This document shows positions 8,477-18,115 of a stretch of DNA of 64,000 nt, piece by piece. The stretch is from Wenyingzhuangia heitensis (GTDB lineage Bacteria; Bacteroidota; Bacteroidia; Flavobacteriales; Flavobacteriaceae). The notes beneath the pieces were generated by a model. The model worked only from the letters and a program-made list of their open reading frames with translations. It was not told where the DNA came from and searched no databases. The DNA lies in assembly GCF_011762155.1 (NCBI RefSeq), contig NZ_JAASQL010000003.1:1-64000 (forward strand), read 5' to 3'. The number at the start of each line of letters is the position of its first letter. The first letter of the stretch is position 1. The position numbers and the translations under genes were made by a program.

Positions 8477-9806
8477 TAACACTCCTTTCTTTATACTACA
8501 ATTGATAGGTTTTTATATTGTGTTGTCTGTAATCATTCATGTGTGCATTGCTATAACATCTATTCTAAAAAATCAAATCTATTTAAATAGAAAAGAATTT
8601 ACAGATTACAATACATTAGCTTCATCATCCAATGCCCCTAATATTTCTGTTATTAAAGTTATTTACAATCAAGAAAACACAATACTTCAAAGTGTAAAAT
8701 TATTGCTTTTGTCACATTATAATAACTTAGAAATTATAATTATCAACAATGGTAGTACAGACAATTCGTTGCAAAACTTAATAAAAACTTATAACTTAAA
8801 ACCTATAAATGTTTATATTAATAAAGAAATTGATTCTGGACCTGTAAAAACTATTTACAAAAGTACTAACCCTATTTACAAAAAATTAATTATTGTAGAC
8901 AAACCTATAAGTAATAATGCCGATTCTTTAAACACGGGAATTAATATTGCCAGCGGAAAATACATAACACATATTAACACTAATTACGTTATAAAACAAG
9001 ATGCTATTTTAAAACTGTCAAAACCTTTTTTAAAAGAAACCACCCAAAAAGTAATAGCCTCTGGTAGTGTTATTAAATATGCAGAGAACAAAAAATCTGC
9101 AACTATATTATCTAGAATAATTAGTTTAAAACATACTAGAATACTTTTATTAGAGTATATGGCTTGGACAAAGGTAAATGAACTATTATTTACTCCTGGA
9201 TTATTTATGATTTTTGATAGAGAAATAGCTATTAAATGTAAAGGCTACACCCCAAACACCTCTAGTTTAGACATGGAACTAACCATGCGTATGAGACAGT
9301 ATATGGAGGAACATAAAACAGCATATACCATATCTTTTATACCTGATATTTTATGTTGGAAAAAAGAAGAAATCAATTTTAAGAATATTCTAACAAAAAA
9401 AAGCAATTGGACGTTAAAAAAATTAGAAAGCTTAAAATCAAATAAAAAAATAATATTCAACAGAAAATACGGAACTTTAGGCTTAGTTAGTTACCCTTAC
9501 TGGTTTTTATTTAAATTTCTCACACCCATAGTAAAGGTCATTACTTTTATTTATTTGCTAGTTTTAGGTAGCACAAAACAAATTTCTTGGTTATCAATTA
9601 TTTCTTTAGGGGTGTTATTGTATAGTCTAAAAATAACATATTCTTTTATTGCTATTTTAACAAAAATCATCACACAACATAAAAATAACCAAAACAATTC
9701 TGTAGTAAAACAAATAGTAGCCGCTATTTTAGAACCTATTATATTTACACCTATTGTTATTTTCTCTTTTTTTAAAGGTAGTTTACAGTATTTTACAAAA
9801 AAATAA
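8463..9806 (+). CDS. Membrane family-2 glycosyltransferase-like protein with degenerate active site
   Basis: 447 residues with the layout of processive GT2 synthases: an N-terminal helix (about 5-35), a GT-A domain, and C-terminal helices (about 335-365, 375-400, 415-440). The fold signature is clear (ISVIKVIYNQENTI, SADSLNTGINIASGKYI-like region, GLFMIFDREIAIKCKGY, SLDMELTMRMRQY), but the usual catalytic residues are changed. The VDDGS motif reads IINNGS, the DxD motif reads NTN (THINTNYV), and the QxxRW motif is replaced by KSNWTLKK. Only the Asp of the ED-like motif (LDMEL) remains. It may be a pseudoenzyme with a regulatory or scaffold role, or it may have unusual chemistry. Translationally coupled to the HEAT-like gene. 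Confidence 0.75.
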   Translation: MNWINNTPFFILQLIGFYIVLSVIIHVCIAITSILKNQIYLNRKEFTDYNTLASSSNAPNISVIKVIYNQENTILQSVKLLLLSHYNNLEIIIINNGSTDNSLQNLIKTYNLKPINVYINKEIDSGPVKTIYKSTNPIYKKLIIVDKPISNNADSLNTGINIASGKYITHINTNYVIKQDAILKLSKPFLKETTQKVIASGSVIKYAENKKSATILSRIISLKHTRILLLEYMAWTKVNELLFTPGLFMIFDREIAIKCKGYTPNTSSLDMELTMRMRQYMEEHKTAYTISFIPDILCWKKEEINFKNILTKKSNWTLKKLESLKSNKKIIFNRKYGTLGLVSYPYWFLFKFLTPIVKVITFIYLLVLGSTKQISWLSIISLGVLLYSLKITYSFIAILTKIITQHKNNQNNSVVKQIVAAILEPIIFTPIVIFSFFKGSLQYFTKK

Positions 9807-9973
9807 TTTTTGTTTTCATAAAATACTGCAAATCTTATCATCAGCTAAGAGCTTCTAAAAAGAAAAAAAGAAAAAATTTTAAAAACCCAATTAATATTGT
9901 TATTTTTCTTACTAAAGAAATCCCCCTTACTATTTACATCCTTATCTAGTAGTTCTAAAAGAAAAAAAAAACA

Positions 9974-12900
9974 ATGTCTGCAAAAGAAAAACAAAGAATA
10001 AAAGCTTTAATGTCTTATGATTTATTAGACACTAAAGAAGAAAAAGAATTTGATAGAATTACAAAATTAGCTTCTTTAATTTGTGAAACCCCCATTTCAT
10101 TAATTTCATTAATTGACGAAGACAGACAATGGTTTAAAGCTAAAATAGGAGTTACAGTAGAAGAAACTCAAAGAGATATTGCTTTTTGTCATCATGCCAT
10201 TCAGCAAAAAGAAATTTATGAAGTTTTTGATGCCAGTGTTGACGATCGTTTTAAAGAAAATCCTCTTGTTACCAACGATCCAAATATTAAATTTTACTCC
10301 GGACAACCCCTAATAGATCCAAACGGATATACACTTGGAACACTGTGTGTAATAGACCAAAAACCAAAAAAATTAAACAAAAGTCAAAAAGAAGCATTAA
10401 GATTATTGGCTGATGAAGTAATAGACCTTATTGTTGATCGAAAAGCAAAAGAAGACTATAAACACTTTGGAAAACTATTTGTATTATCTAATGACTTAAT
10501 TTGTATAGCAGGTACCGATGGATATTTTAAAAAAGTGAACCCTGCGTTTGAAGAAGCTTTAGGTTGGGATACTAAAACATTATTAGAAAACTCTTTTTTT
10601 GACTTTATTCACCTTGATGATATTGAAGTAAGTGCCAAAGAAATTATGAAGTTAGGCGAAGGACACGATACCGTAAACTTTACTCATAGATTTAGAGATA
10701 AAAAAGGAACTTATAGAGTATTACAATGGGTGGCTTCACCAGAACCTGAAACTGGAAATATTTTTGCCATTGCAAGAGACATTACAGATGAGGTTGAAAG
10801 AGCCAAACAAATAGAAAGTAACGAAAAACGTTTTAAAACTTTTTTTGAAAGTTCACAAGGATTAATGTGTACTCATAATTTAGAAGGTAAACTTTTAACT
10901 GTTAACAATTCTGGGGCAAAAGCGTTAGGTTATACCAAAGAAGAAATTAAAGATTTTTCTTTGTTTGATATTGTACCAGAGCACAGACACAATGATTTAA
11001 AAAACTACTTTGAATACATTAAGAAAACAGGAAAGTATAAAGGAGAAATGCTTACTGTTGGTAAAGATGGCTCTAAAAGAATTTGGATTTTTAACAATAC
11101 ATTAGAAGCTACAAATACAGACAACCCATATGTAATTGGAAATGCTGCAGATATTACAGAACAATATCATCTAGAAAAAAACCTGCAACGGGTTAAACAG
11201 TTATTAGAGCAAACCAACAAAGTAGCCAGAGTTGGTGGTTGGGAATTAGATTTGGTAAAACAAAAAATTTATTGGACTTCTATGACCAAACAAATCCATG
11301 ATGTTCCCGAAAATTTCCAACCTGATTTAGAAAAAGGAATTAATTTTTACAAAGAAGGAATTCATAGAGATAGAATAACAAAAGCAGTAAACAATGCCAT
11401 TCAAAATGAGGAGCCTTTTGATTTAGAATTACAAATTATCACCCTTAAAAAGAAAGAAATATGGGTTAGAGCTATCGGTAATCCTGAATTTGAAAACGGA
11501 CAATGTATAAAGGTTTTTGGTACTTTTCAAGACATTAACAAACGTAAAATTGCAGAAATTAAATTTAACGAATCTAAAAAATTCTTAGATGATGTATTAA
11601 ATGCATCTTCAGAAGTAAGTATTATTGCAACAGACAGAAAAGGAATTATTACCGTATACAACAAAGGAGCAGAAAGATTATATGGCTACAGCCCCAAAGA
11701 GGTTATTGGTAAAAAAACTCCTGCTTTTATTCACATTCCAGAAGAATTAGAACAGAGGAGTAAAGAACTAACTGAACAATTTGGAATTAAAATAGAACAA
11801 GAAAGAATTTTCACAGAAATTCCCGTTAGAGAGGGTTCTGAGCACAAAGAATGGACTGCCGTAAAAAAAGACGGGACAAAACTTACCATATCTTTAGTGG
11901 TTACCCCCATTAAAAATGACGACCAACAAATGATTGGTTTCTTAGCCATTGCCACAAATATTACCAAACGTAAAAATATAGAAAACGTTTTAAGAGATGA
12001 AAGAGCTAGATTAGCTGCCTTTGTAGAACACGCTCCTGCAGCAGTTGCCATGGTAGACAAAGACTTAAACTATATTAATGTAAGTTATAAATGGAGAGAG
12101 AAATACCATTTAAAAAACATCGATATTGTAGGAATGTCACATTCCAAAATTTTTCCAGATATTAACGGAGATAGAAAAGAACGTTATAAAACCGTGTTAA
12201 ATGGTGGTATTCTAAAAAAAGATGAAGAAGTGTACATTTCTCAAAAAACAGGAAATCAAAAAACCATTAGTTGGGAAATGAGACCCTGGTACAATTATTT
12301 AGGTGAAATTGGTGGAATTATGATCTCTACCCAAAATATTACTCCTATTATAAAACAGAGAGAAGAACTTAAAAAAGCTAAACAACTGGCAGAACAAGCT
12401 AGTGTTGCTAAATCAGAGTTTTTAGCCAATATGAGCCACGAAATTAGAACCCCTCTTAATGGAGTTATTGGTTTTACAGACTTAGTACTTAAAACAGAAT
12501 TATCAGAAACACAAGAACAATATTTAAACATTGTAAATCAATCTGCTAACGGACTTTTAAATATTATCAACGATATTTTAGACTTTTCTAAAATTGAAGC
12601 GGGTAAACTAGAACTAGACATCGATAAATGTGATGTTTTTGAAATTGGATGTTATGCCTCAGATATAGTAAATTATCAAATACAAAAGAAAAACTTAGAA
12701 CTACTACTTAACTTACCTCCCGATTTGCCTAGATTTATTTGGGCAGATTCTATTAGGTTAAAACAAATATTAATCAACTTGCTAGGTAATGCTGCTAAGT
12801 TTACAGAACACGGAGAAATAGAATTAAAAATTGAAGTCATTAAACTTAACAAAAACACCAATACATTCCGCTTTAGCGTTAGAGATACAGGTGTTGGAAT

Positions 12901-14308
12901 AAAAAAAGAAAAGCAGGATAAAATTTTTGATGCCTTTTCTCAAGAAGACACCTCTACCACTAAAAAATATGGAGGAACAGGACTAGGACTAACCATTTCT
13001 AATAAACTTTTAAAAATGATGGACAGTCAGCTTCAAGTTGAAAGTAAACTAGGTGTAGGTAGCACCTTTTATTTTGATGTTGAATTTAAAAGCGAACACG
13101 GAGAACAAAATCAATGGGATAATTTAGATAAAATTAACAATGTTTTAATTGTTGATGACAATCAAAACAACAGAAACATTATAAGTCAAATATTAAGATT
13201 AAAAGACATCAATACAGATCAAGCAAAAAGCGGATTTGAAGCCCTACAATTACTTTCAGAAAACAAACAATACGATGTAATTATAATGGATTATCATATG
13301 CCTTATATGGATGGGGTTGAAACCATTAAAAAAATAAGAGAAAACTTTTTTGGATTACATGATGAGATACAACCTGCCATACTTTTATATAGCTCTTCTA
13401 GTGATGCAAGCTTAATATCCGAGGTAAAAGAATTAGGAATTACACAAAGGTTAACAAAACCTGCTAAAATGAAAGAAATTTATGCCTGTCTTTCTATGTT
13501 AAACTCAGAAGAAGAAAACAAAGCTGTTGTTTTAGAAGAAAAAAAAGCTGAAAATTTAAAATTGGCAGAAAGCTTAATCCTATTAGTAGAAGACAATAGC
13601 GTAAACAGACTACTTGCCAAAACTATTATCAAAAGAAAGTTTCCTAACGCTACAACTATAGAAGCTGTAAACGGTAAAGAAGCCGTAGATCTATACAAAA
13701 AACAAGCCTTTAATATTATTTTAATGGACATTCAAATGCCTATTATGAATGGTTATGAAGCTACACAAATGATTCGAGAATTAGAAAATAACAAAGCTAA
13801 CATTCCCATTGTAGCAATTACAGCAGGTAACGTAAAAGGTGAAAGAGAAAAATGTTTAAATATTGGGATGACAGATTTTGTTGTAAAACCAATTGTAGAA
13901 GAAGATTTGGTAGACGTTATAAACAAATGGTTACCAAAACCAGACAAAACTCTAAACAAGACAACGATAGAGTTTAACAAAACTGATCACTTTAATATAG
14001 AACAGTTAAAAACCTATTATGGTGATGATTTAGAAGCCATCAATCAAATGAAACTTCTTATTATAGAACAAATAGAAGAAGTAACAATCCATATGACAAC
14101 AGCAATAGATCATAAAAAAATTGAAGAAATAAAAGCTATTGGACATAAATTATATGGTACCAGTAGTACTGCTGGCTTACCTATACTTGCTAAAATTGGT
14201 ATGGAGTTTGAACTTTTAGACCAATATGATGAAACTTTAATTTCTGACTTATGGAATCAATTAAAAAAAGAGATTAAAATTGTTTTAGATATTTTAAAAA
14301 ACGAATAA
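9974..14308 (+). CDS. Large cytosolic hybrid histidine kinase (GAF-PAS5-HK-REC-REC-HPt)
   Basis: 1444 residues with no membrane segment. Order by sequence: GAF (about 20-155), five PAS domains (about 165-285, 286-405, 410-525, 535-665, 675-800), HisKA with MSHEIRTPLNG (phospho-His about 822), HATPase with NLLGNAAKF, DTGVGI and GGTGLGL, a first receiver with VDDN and IIMDYHMP (about 1055-1180), a second receiver with VEDN and ILMDIQMP (about 1203-1320), and a C-terminal HPt domain with GHKLYGTSS (about 1390). This is a complete phosphorelay in one chain. No DNA-binding output exists, so its HPt probably passes phosphate to the receiver-only protein encoded upstream. The 167 bp gap to the glycosyltransferase gene may hold its own promoter. 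Confidence 0.92.
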   Translation: MSAKEKQRIKALMSYDLLDTKEEKEFDRITKLASLICETPISLISLIDEDRQWFKAKIGVTVEETQRDIAFCHHAIQQKEIYEVFDASVDDRFKENPLVTNDPNIKFYSGQPLIDPNGYTLGTLCVIDQKPKKLNKSQKEALRLLADEVIDLIVDRKAKEDYKHFGKLFVLSNDLICIAGTDGYFKKVNPAFEEALGWDTKTLLENSFFDFIHLDDIEVSAKEIMKLGEGHDTVNFTHRFRDKKGTYRVLQWVASPEPETGNIFAIARDITDEVERAKQIESNEKRFKTFFESSQGLMCTHNLEGKLLTVNNSGAKALGYTKEEIKDFSLFDIVPEHRHNDLKNYFEYIKKTGKYKGEMLTVGKDGSKRIWIFNNTLEATNTDNPYVIGNAADITEQYHLEKNLQRVKQLLEQTNKVARVGGWELDLVKQKIYWTSMTKQIHDVPENFQPDLEKGINFYKEGIHRDRITKAVNNAIQNEEPFDLELQIITLKKKEIWVRAIGNPEFENGQCIKVFGTFQDINKRKIAEIKFNESKKFLDDVLNASSEVSIIATDRKGIITVYNKGAERLYGYSPKEVIGKKTPAFIHIPEELEQRSKELTEQFGIKIEQERIFTEIPVREGSEHKEWTAVKKDGTKLTISLVVTPIKNDDQQMIGFLAIATNITKRKNIENVLRDERARLAAFVEHAPAAVAMVDKDLNYINVSYKWREKYHLKNIDIVGMSHSKIFPDINGDRKERYKTVLNGGILKKDEEVYISQKTGNQKTISWEMRPWYNYLGEIGGIMISTQNITPIIKQREELKKAKQLAEQASVAKSEFLANMSHEIRTPLNGVIGFTDLVLKTELSETQEQYLNIVNQSANGLLNIINDILDFSKIEAGKLELDIDKCDVFEIGCYASDIVNYQIQKKNLELLLNLPPDLPRFIWADSIRLKQILINLLGNAAKFTEHGEIELKIEVIKLNKNTNTFRFSVRDTGVGIKKEKQDKIFDAFSQEDTSTTKKYGGTGLGLTISNKLLKMMDSQLQVESKLGVGSTFYFDVEFKSEHGEQNQWDNLDKINNVLIVDDNQNNRNIISQILRLKDINTDQAKSGFEALQLLSENKQYDVIIMDYHMPYMDGVETIKKIRENFFGLHDEIQPAILLYSSSSDASLISEVKELGITQRLTKPAKMKEIYACLSMLNSEEENKAVVLEEKKAENLKLAESLILLVEDNSVNRLLAKTIIKRKFPNATTIEAVNGKEAVDLYKKQAFNIILMDIQMPIMNGYEATQMIRELENNKANIPIVAITAGNVKGEREKCLNIGMTDFVVKPIVEEDLVDVINKWLPKPDKTLNKTTIEFNKTDHFNIEQLKTYYGDDLEAINQMKLLIIEQIEEVTIHMTTAIDHKKIEEIKAIGHKLYGTSSTAGLPILAKIGMEFELLDQYDETLISDLWNQLKKEIKIVLDILKNE

Positions 14309-14326
14309 AATTAAGTCACTAAATTA

Positions 14327-14362
14327 ACCACACACACTGCAAAAACAGTGTGTGTGGTTTTT
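14327..14362 (+). terminator. Intrinsic terminator after the hybrid kinase gene
   Basis: A 13 bp perfect stem (ACCACACACACTG / CAGTGTGTGTGGT) with a CAAAAA loop, followed by T residues, 19 bp after the kinase stop codon. Confidence 0.9.
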
Positions 14363-14422
14363 GATCAATATTTAATTTATCAAAAAAAGACTTATTATTC
14401 TTCATAAAACGTTTACGCACAC

Positions 14423-14430
14423 TATATTTG
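14423..14430 (+). promoter_or_regulatory. Promoter -7 box for the DUF1080 gene
   Basis: TATATTTG matches the Bacteroidota -7 consensus TAnnTTTG, 26 bp before the ATG. No good TTG is seen at the -33 position. Confidence 0.45.
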
Positions 14431-14456
14431 AGATATCTAAAAAAACATCGTTAATT

Positions 14457-15824
14457 ATGAAAAAAACTGTTTTAAGTTTATTTACATTTTTTGCGTTTAT
14501 CTGTTTGATAAATGCCCAAAACACTTCTACAAAATTATTTAATGGTAAAAACCTAGAAGGATGGAAAGCTCTTAACGGATTTGCTAAATATTATGTAGAA
14601 AACAATGCTATTGTTGGGATTACCACCAAAGGATCTCCCAGTACGTATTTAGCCACAGAAAAAGAGTACACTAATTTTATTTTAGAATATGAAATAAACA
14701 TTGATACTCCTTTAAATGGTGGCGTACAAATTAGAAGTCATCACAATGCAGCTAGGGGAAAAGACTCTGTATTTGGTTTGCAAGTAGAGGCAGATACCTC
14801 TCCAAGAGGTTGGAGCGGTGGTTTGTTTGACCAAAGTAGATACGGTTGGAGATATACTATTGAATACAATCCTGAAGTAAAAAAAGCCTATAAAAATGGA
14901 GAATGGAATGCAGTTAAAGTCATTGCTAGCGGACAAAGAATTGCCACTTGGGTAAACGGAGTAAATGTTTCTAATTTGTACGAAGAACACATCGATACTG
15001 GATTTATTGCTTTGCAAGTACATGCAGGTGGTGGTTCTAAAGTTGGTAAAAAAACACGTTGGAAAAATATTAAAATCACTAACATACCTGATAATTATAA
15101 ATTTAAAACAACTGCTCCTCTTATTAGTTATCTAAACAATAAACTAACCAAAGAAGAAATTGATAAAGATTGGAAACTTTTATGGGATGGTAAAACAACT
15201 AAAGGCTGGAGAGGTGCTAAAATTGATCAATTTCCTAAAAAAGGATGGAAAATAGAAAACGGTGTTTTAACTGTTTTATCCTCTGGAGGAGGAGAGTCGG
15301 AACACGGTGGAGACATTGTTACTACCAGACCTTATGAAAATTTTATACTAGAGGTAGACTTTAAATACACTCCTGGTGCTAATAGTGGTATTAAATATTT
15401 TGTTGATACAGAATTAAACAAAGACAAAGGATCTGCTATTGGTTGTGAATTTCAAATTTTAGATGACCAAAAACACCCCGATGCTAAAAAAGGAAATGAT
15501 GGAAACAGAACTATTTCTTCTTTATATGATTTAATTAGAGCAGATGCTCAAGAATACATTCCGTCTTTATACACCAAAAAATACATTAACAAAACAGGAT
15601 GGAATAGAGCACGTATTGTTGTAAATGGACAAAAAGTACAGCATTTTTTAAATGGCTGTAAAATGGTAGAATACACAAGAGGAACACAACAATGGAGAGC
15701 ATTGGTTAAATATAGTAAATACAAAAACTGGCCTAACTTTGGTGAAGCAAAAAAAGGATTAATTCTTTTACAAGATCACGGTAATGAGGTTCATTTTAAA
15801 AATATAAAAATTAAAGAACTATAG
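14457..15824 (+). CDS. Secreted protein with two DUF1080 (3-keto-disaccharide hydrolase-like) domains
   Basis: 455 residues. The signal peptide is residues 1-20 (ends INAQ). Two copies of the DUF1080/LamG-like beta-sandwich follow: one begins FNGKNLEGWKALNG (about 28-215), the second LWDGKTTKGWRGAK (about 242-453). Both contain the family's GGVQIRSH- or SGIKYFVD-type strand and a C-terminal HFKNIKIKEL or RWKNIKI strand. Related proteins hydrolyse 3-keto-glycosides or bind carbohydrate, in the periplasm or outside the cell. Here it stands as a single gene with its own promoter box and terminator. The substrate cannot be told from the sequence. Confidence 0.8.
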   Translation: MKKTVLSLFTFFAFICLINAQNTSTKLFNGKNLEGWKALNGFAKYYVENNAIVGITTKGSPSTYLATEKEYTNFILEYEINIDTPLNGGVQIRSHHNAARGKDSVFGLQVEADTSPRGWSGGLFDQSRYGWRYTIEYNPEVKKAYKNGEWNAVKVIASGQRIATWVNGVNVSNLYEEHIDTGFIALQVHAGGGSKVGKKTRWKNIKITNIPDNYKFKTTAPLISYLNNKLTKEEIDKDWKLLWDGKTTKGWRGAKIDQFPKKGWKIENGVLTVLSSGGGESEHGGDIVTTRPYENFILEVDFKYTPGANSGIKYFVDTELNKDKGSAIGCEFQILDDQKHPDAKKGNDGNRTISSLYDLIRADAQEYIPSLYTKKYINKTGWNRARIVVNGQKVQHFLNGCKMVEYTRGTQQWRALVKYSKYKNWPNFGEAKKGLILLQDHGNEVHFKNIKIKEL

Positions 15825-15848
15825 ATTTAACTTCTTTTCTTAAAATCT

Positions 15849-15886
15849 AAAAAAGGATTATTAACATTGTTAATAATCCTTTTTTA
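15849..15886. terminator. Bidirectional terminator between the DUF1080 gene and guaC
   Basis: The hairpin AAAAAGGATTATTAAC / GTTAATAATCCTTTTT with a short ATT loop has T runs on both strands, so it can end both convergent genes. Confidence 0.9.
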
Positions 15887-15904
15887 GATCAATTTGTATT
15901 TATT

Positions 15905-16945
15905 TTATTTGGTATACACCCTGTTTTCTTGTTCTGCAACTCTAATAAAAGTAGTTCTTTTAGTCAGTTCTTTTAATCTTTCTGCCCCCACATACGTACA
16001 AGTACTTCTAATGCCTCCTAAAATATCTTTAACAGTTATTGCCACTTCTCCTCTGTAAGCAACCTCAACGGTTTTTCCCTCACTAGCTCTATACTCTGCT
16101 ACTCCACCTACATGTTTTTCCATAGCTGTCGCAGAACTCATTCCGTAAAACTGTTTAAATTTTTCTCCGTTCTTTTCAATCAGTTCTCCTCCACTTTCAT
16201 CATGACCTGCTAGCATACCTCCTAACATTACAAAGTCTGCTCCTGCTCCAAACGCTTTGGCAACATCTCCTGGAATAGAACAACCTCCATCACTAATTAT
16301 TTGTCCTCCTAAACCATGTGCAGCATCTGCACATTCTATAATAGCCGATAATTGTGGATACCCTACACCTGTTTTAACTCTAGTAGTACAAACAGAACCA
16401 GGTCCAATCCCAACTTTTACAATATCGGCACCAGACAATAACAACTCCTCTACCATTTCTCCTGTAACTACATTCCCGGCAATAATTACCTTATCAGGAT
16501 ATAAATTTCTTGTATTTTGAACATAGTTTACAAAATGTTCTGAGTATCCGTTAGCTACATCAATACAAATAAATTTTAGTTTTGGATTTTGATGAATAAC
16601 CTCTGCTAATTTATCAGCATCTTTTTCTCCTGTTCCTGTACTAATGGCAATATACTCTTCTATGTCATTAGGAGCTAATGCTAAAAAAGAATTCCATTCT
16701 GCCACTGTATAGTGTTTATGTATCGCGGTAAAAACATGATGCTGAGACAAAGCCAAAGCCATCTCAAAAGTCCCTACTGTATCCATATTAGCCGCCATTA
16801 TAGGCACTCCTTTCCAAGTAGCTTTGCTATTCAAAAAAGTAAACTCTCTGTCTAAATCTACCTGAGATCTACTTTTAAGAGTAGATCTTTTGGGTCTAAT
16901 CATTACATCTTTAAATCCTAGTTTAATATCGTATTCTATTCTCAT
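15905..16945 (-). CDS. guaC: GMP reductase
   Basis: 346 residues, the length of the E. coli-type enzyme. It converts GMP to IMP with NADPH, in purine salvage. The IMPDH/GMPR barrel is clear: the start [21 protein letters not shown], the catalytic loop [15 protein letters not shown] with the active-site Cys about residue 186, and the phosphate-binding stretch [26 protein letters not shown]. No CBS domains are present, which separates it from IMP dehydrogenase. Monocistronic, convergent with the upstream DUF1080 gene. Confidence 0.96.
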   Translation of the reverse strand: MRIEYDIKLGFKDVMIRPKRSTLKSRSQVDLDREFTFLNSKATWKGVPIMAANMDTVGTFEMALALSQHHVFTAIHKHYTVAEWNSFLALAPNDIEEYIAISTGTGEKDADKLAEVIHQNPKLKFICIDVANGYSEHFVNYVQNTRNLYPDKVIIAGNVVTGEMVEELLLSGADIVKVGIGPGSVCTTRVKTGVGYPQLSAIIECADAAHGLGGQIISDGGCSIPGDVAKAFGAGADFVMLGGMLAGHDESGGELIEKNGEKFKQFYGMSSATAMEKHVGGVAEYRASEGKTVEVAYRGEVAITVKDILGGIRSTCTYVGAERLKELTKRTTFIRVAEQENRVYTK

Positions 16946-17061
16946 AATGACATTTTAAAGCTTCTTATTTAAATTTACGGATTGTTTTTATAGCGAATAT
17001 GAACTAAAAGTCATTTCTATTCATTACTTATTAACAATAAATTTTTATAGTTTTAAGGTAT

Positions 17062-17649
17062 ATGAAACTTCTTTTACAAGAAATAGAACAATGCAAGCTG
17101 TGTTTGCCTCATTTAACCAACGGAGTCAATCCTGTTTTGTCTGCACATCCTAAAAGTAAAATTGCCATTATAGGACAAGCTCCCGGCATTATTGTTCACA
17201 ATACTAGTATCCCATGGAATGATAAAAGTGGAGAACGTTTAAGAAGTTGGCTACATATTGATAAAGATACTTTTTACAACCAAGAGCTAATTGCTATTAT
17301 TCCTATGGGTTTTTGTTATCCTGGTAAAGGAAAAACTGGCGATTTACCTCCTAGAAAAGAATGTGCTCCTAAATGGCATCCTCCTTTGTTTGATGCTTTA
17401 AAAGAGCTTGATTTGATTATTTTAATAGGGAGTTATGCTCAGAATTATTATTTAGAAAATGCTAAAAAAACGCTGACTGAAACTGTTAAAAATTATCATG
17501 AATATTTACCTACGTTTTTGGTATTACCACATCCATCTCCCAGAAATAATATTTGGTTAAAGAAAAATGAATGGTTTGAAAAAGAAACATTGCCTTTTTT
17601 GCAAAATCATGTTCAAAAAATCCTAAAAGGAATAAATGTTGATAAGTAA
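17062..17649 (+). CDS. Uracil-DNA glycosylase family protein, probably 4Fe-4S type
   Basis: 195 residues of the UDG superfamily. Motif 1 is IGQAPG (about 36-41), motif 2 is LPHPSPRN (about 156-163). Four Cys follow the spacing of family 4 enzymes: a CxxC at the N-terminus (CKLC) and C-x15-C further on (GFCYPG to KECAP), so an iron-sulfur cluster is likely. The enzyme would remove uracil from DNA in base excision repair. The stretch TSIPWNDKSGERLRSWL after motif 1 matches the SGxRLRxWL found in family 4/5 members. The next gene, 20 bp downstream, is a DoxX-type membrane protein. Confidence 0.85.
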   Translation: MKLLLQEIEQCKLCLPHLTNGVNPVLSAHPKSKIAIIGQAPGIIVHNTSIPWNDKSGERLRSWLHIDKDTFYNQELIAIIPMGFCYPGKGKTGDLPPRKECAPKWHPPLFDALKELDLIILIGSYAQNYYLENAKKTLTETVKNYHEYLPTFLVLPHPSPRNNIWLKKNEWFEKETLPFLQNHVQKILKGINVDK

Positions 17650-17669
17650 TTAATACTCAAAAACTAAAA

Positions 17670-18080
17670 ATGAAAACTAGTACACCTAAACAAACAGCCT
17701 ACGCATTGTTAAGAATTACAATGGGTGTTAATTTTTTTGCACACGGATTGGTTAGAATTCCTAAGTTAAATGGCTTTAGAAATTGGATGGTTAATACATT
17801 TGAAAATAGCCTATTGCCCAATTGGTCTGTTTATGCCTGGGGAAGCATACTTCCCTTTGTTGAATTAGCCATTGGAATTTTGTTAATTGTAGGCTACAAA
17901 ACCTATCAAACTACCATTGCAGGTGCTTTGGTTATTATCACTTTAATTTTAGGGTCTTGCTTAATTGAAAACTGGGATTGGGCAGCTACACAAATGCTCT
18001 ACTCCATTTTCTTTTACTTTTTAATAAGTAATATAGAACAAAATTATTTTGCTTTAGACCACATAAAAATCCGAGTATAA
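17670..18080 (+). CDS. DoxX-family membrane protein
   Basis: 136 residues with four hydrophobic helices. The first has the family's RITMGVNFFAHGLVRI pattern, followed by GSILPFVELAIGILLIVGY. DoxX-like proteins are small inner-membrane proteins with loosely known redox roles. It follows the UDG gene by 20 bp and ends at a strong terminator, so the two are probably one transcript. Confidence 0.8.
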   Translation: MKTSTPKQTAYALLRITMGVNFFAHGLVRIPKLNGFRNWMVNTFENSLLPNWSVYAWGSILPFVELAIGILLIVGYKTYQTTIAGALVIITLILGSCLIENWDWAATQMLYSIFFYFLISNIEQNYFALDHIKIRV

Positions 18081-18098
18081 ACTCGGATTTTTATTATT
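18065..18098. terminator. Terminator between the DoxX gene and accA
   Basis: Stem AAATCCGAGT / ACTCGGATTT with an ATAA loop and T-rich tail. It starts inside the last codons of the DoxX gene and also has a run of A on its left side, so it may serve the convergent accA as well. Confidence 0.85.
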
Positions 18099-18115
18099 TT
18101 ATAAAAGAAAAATTT

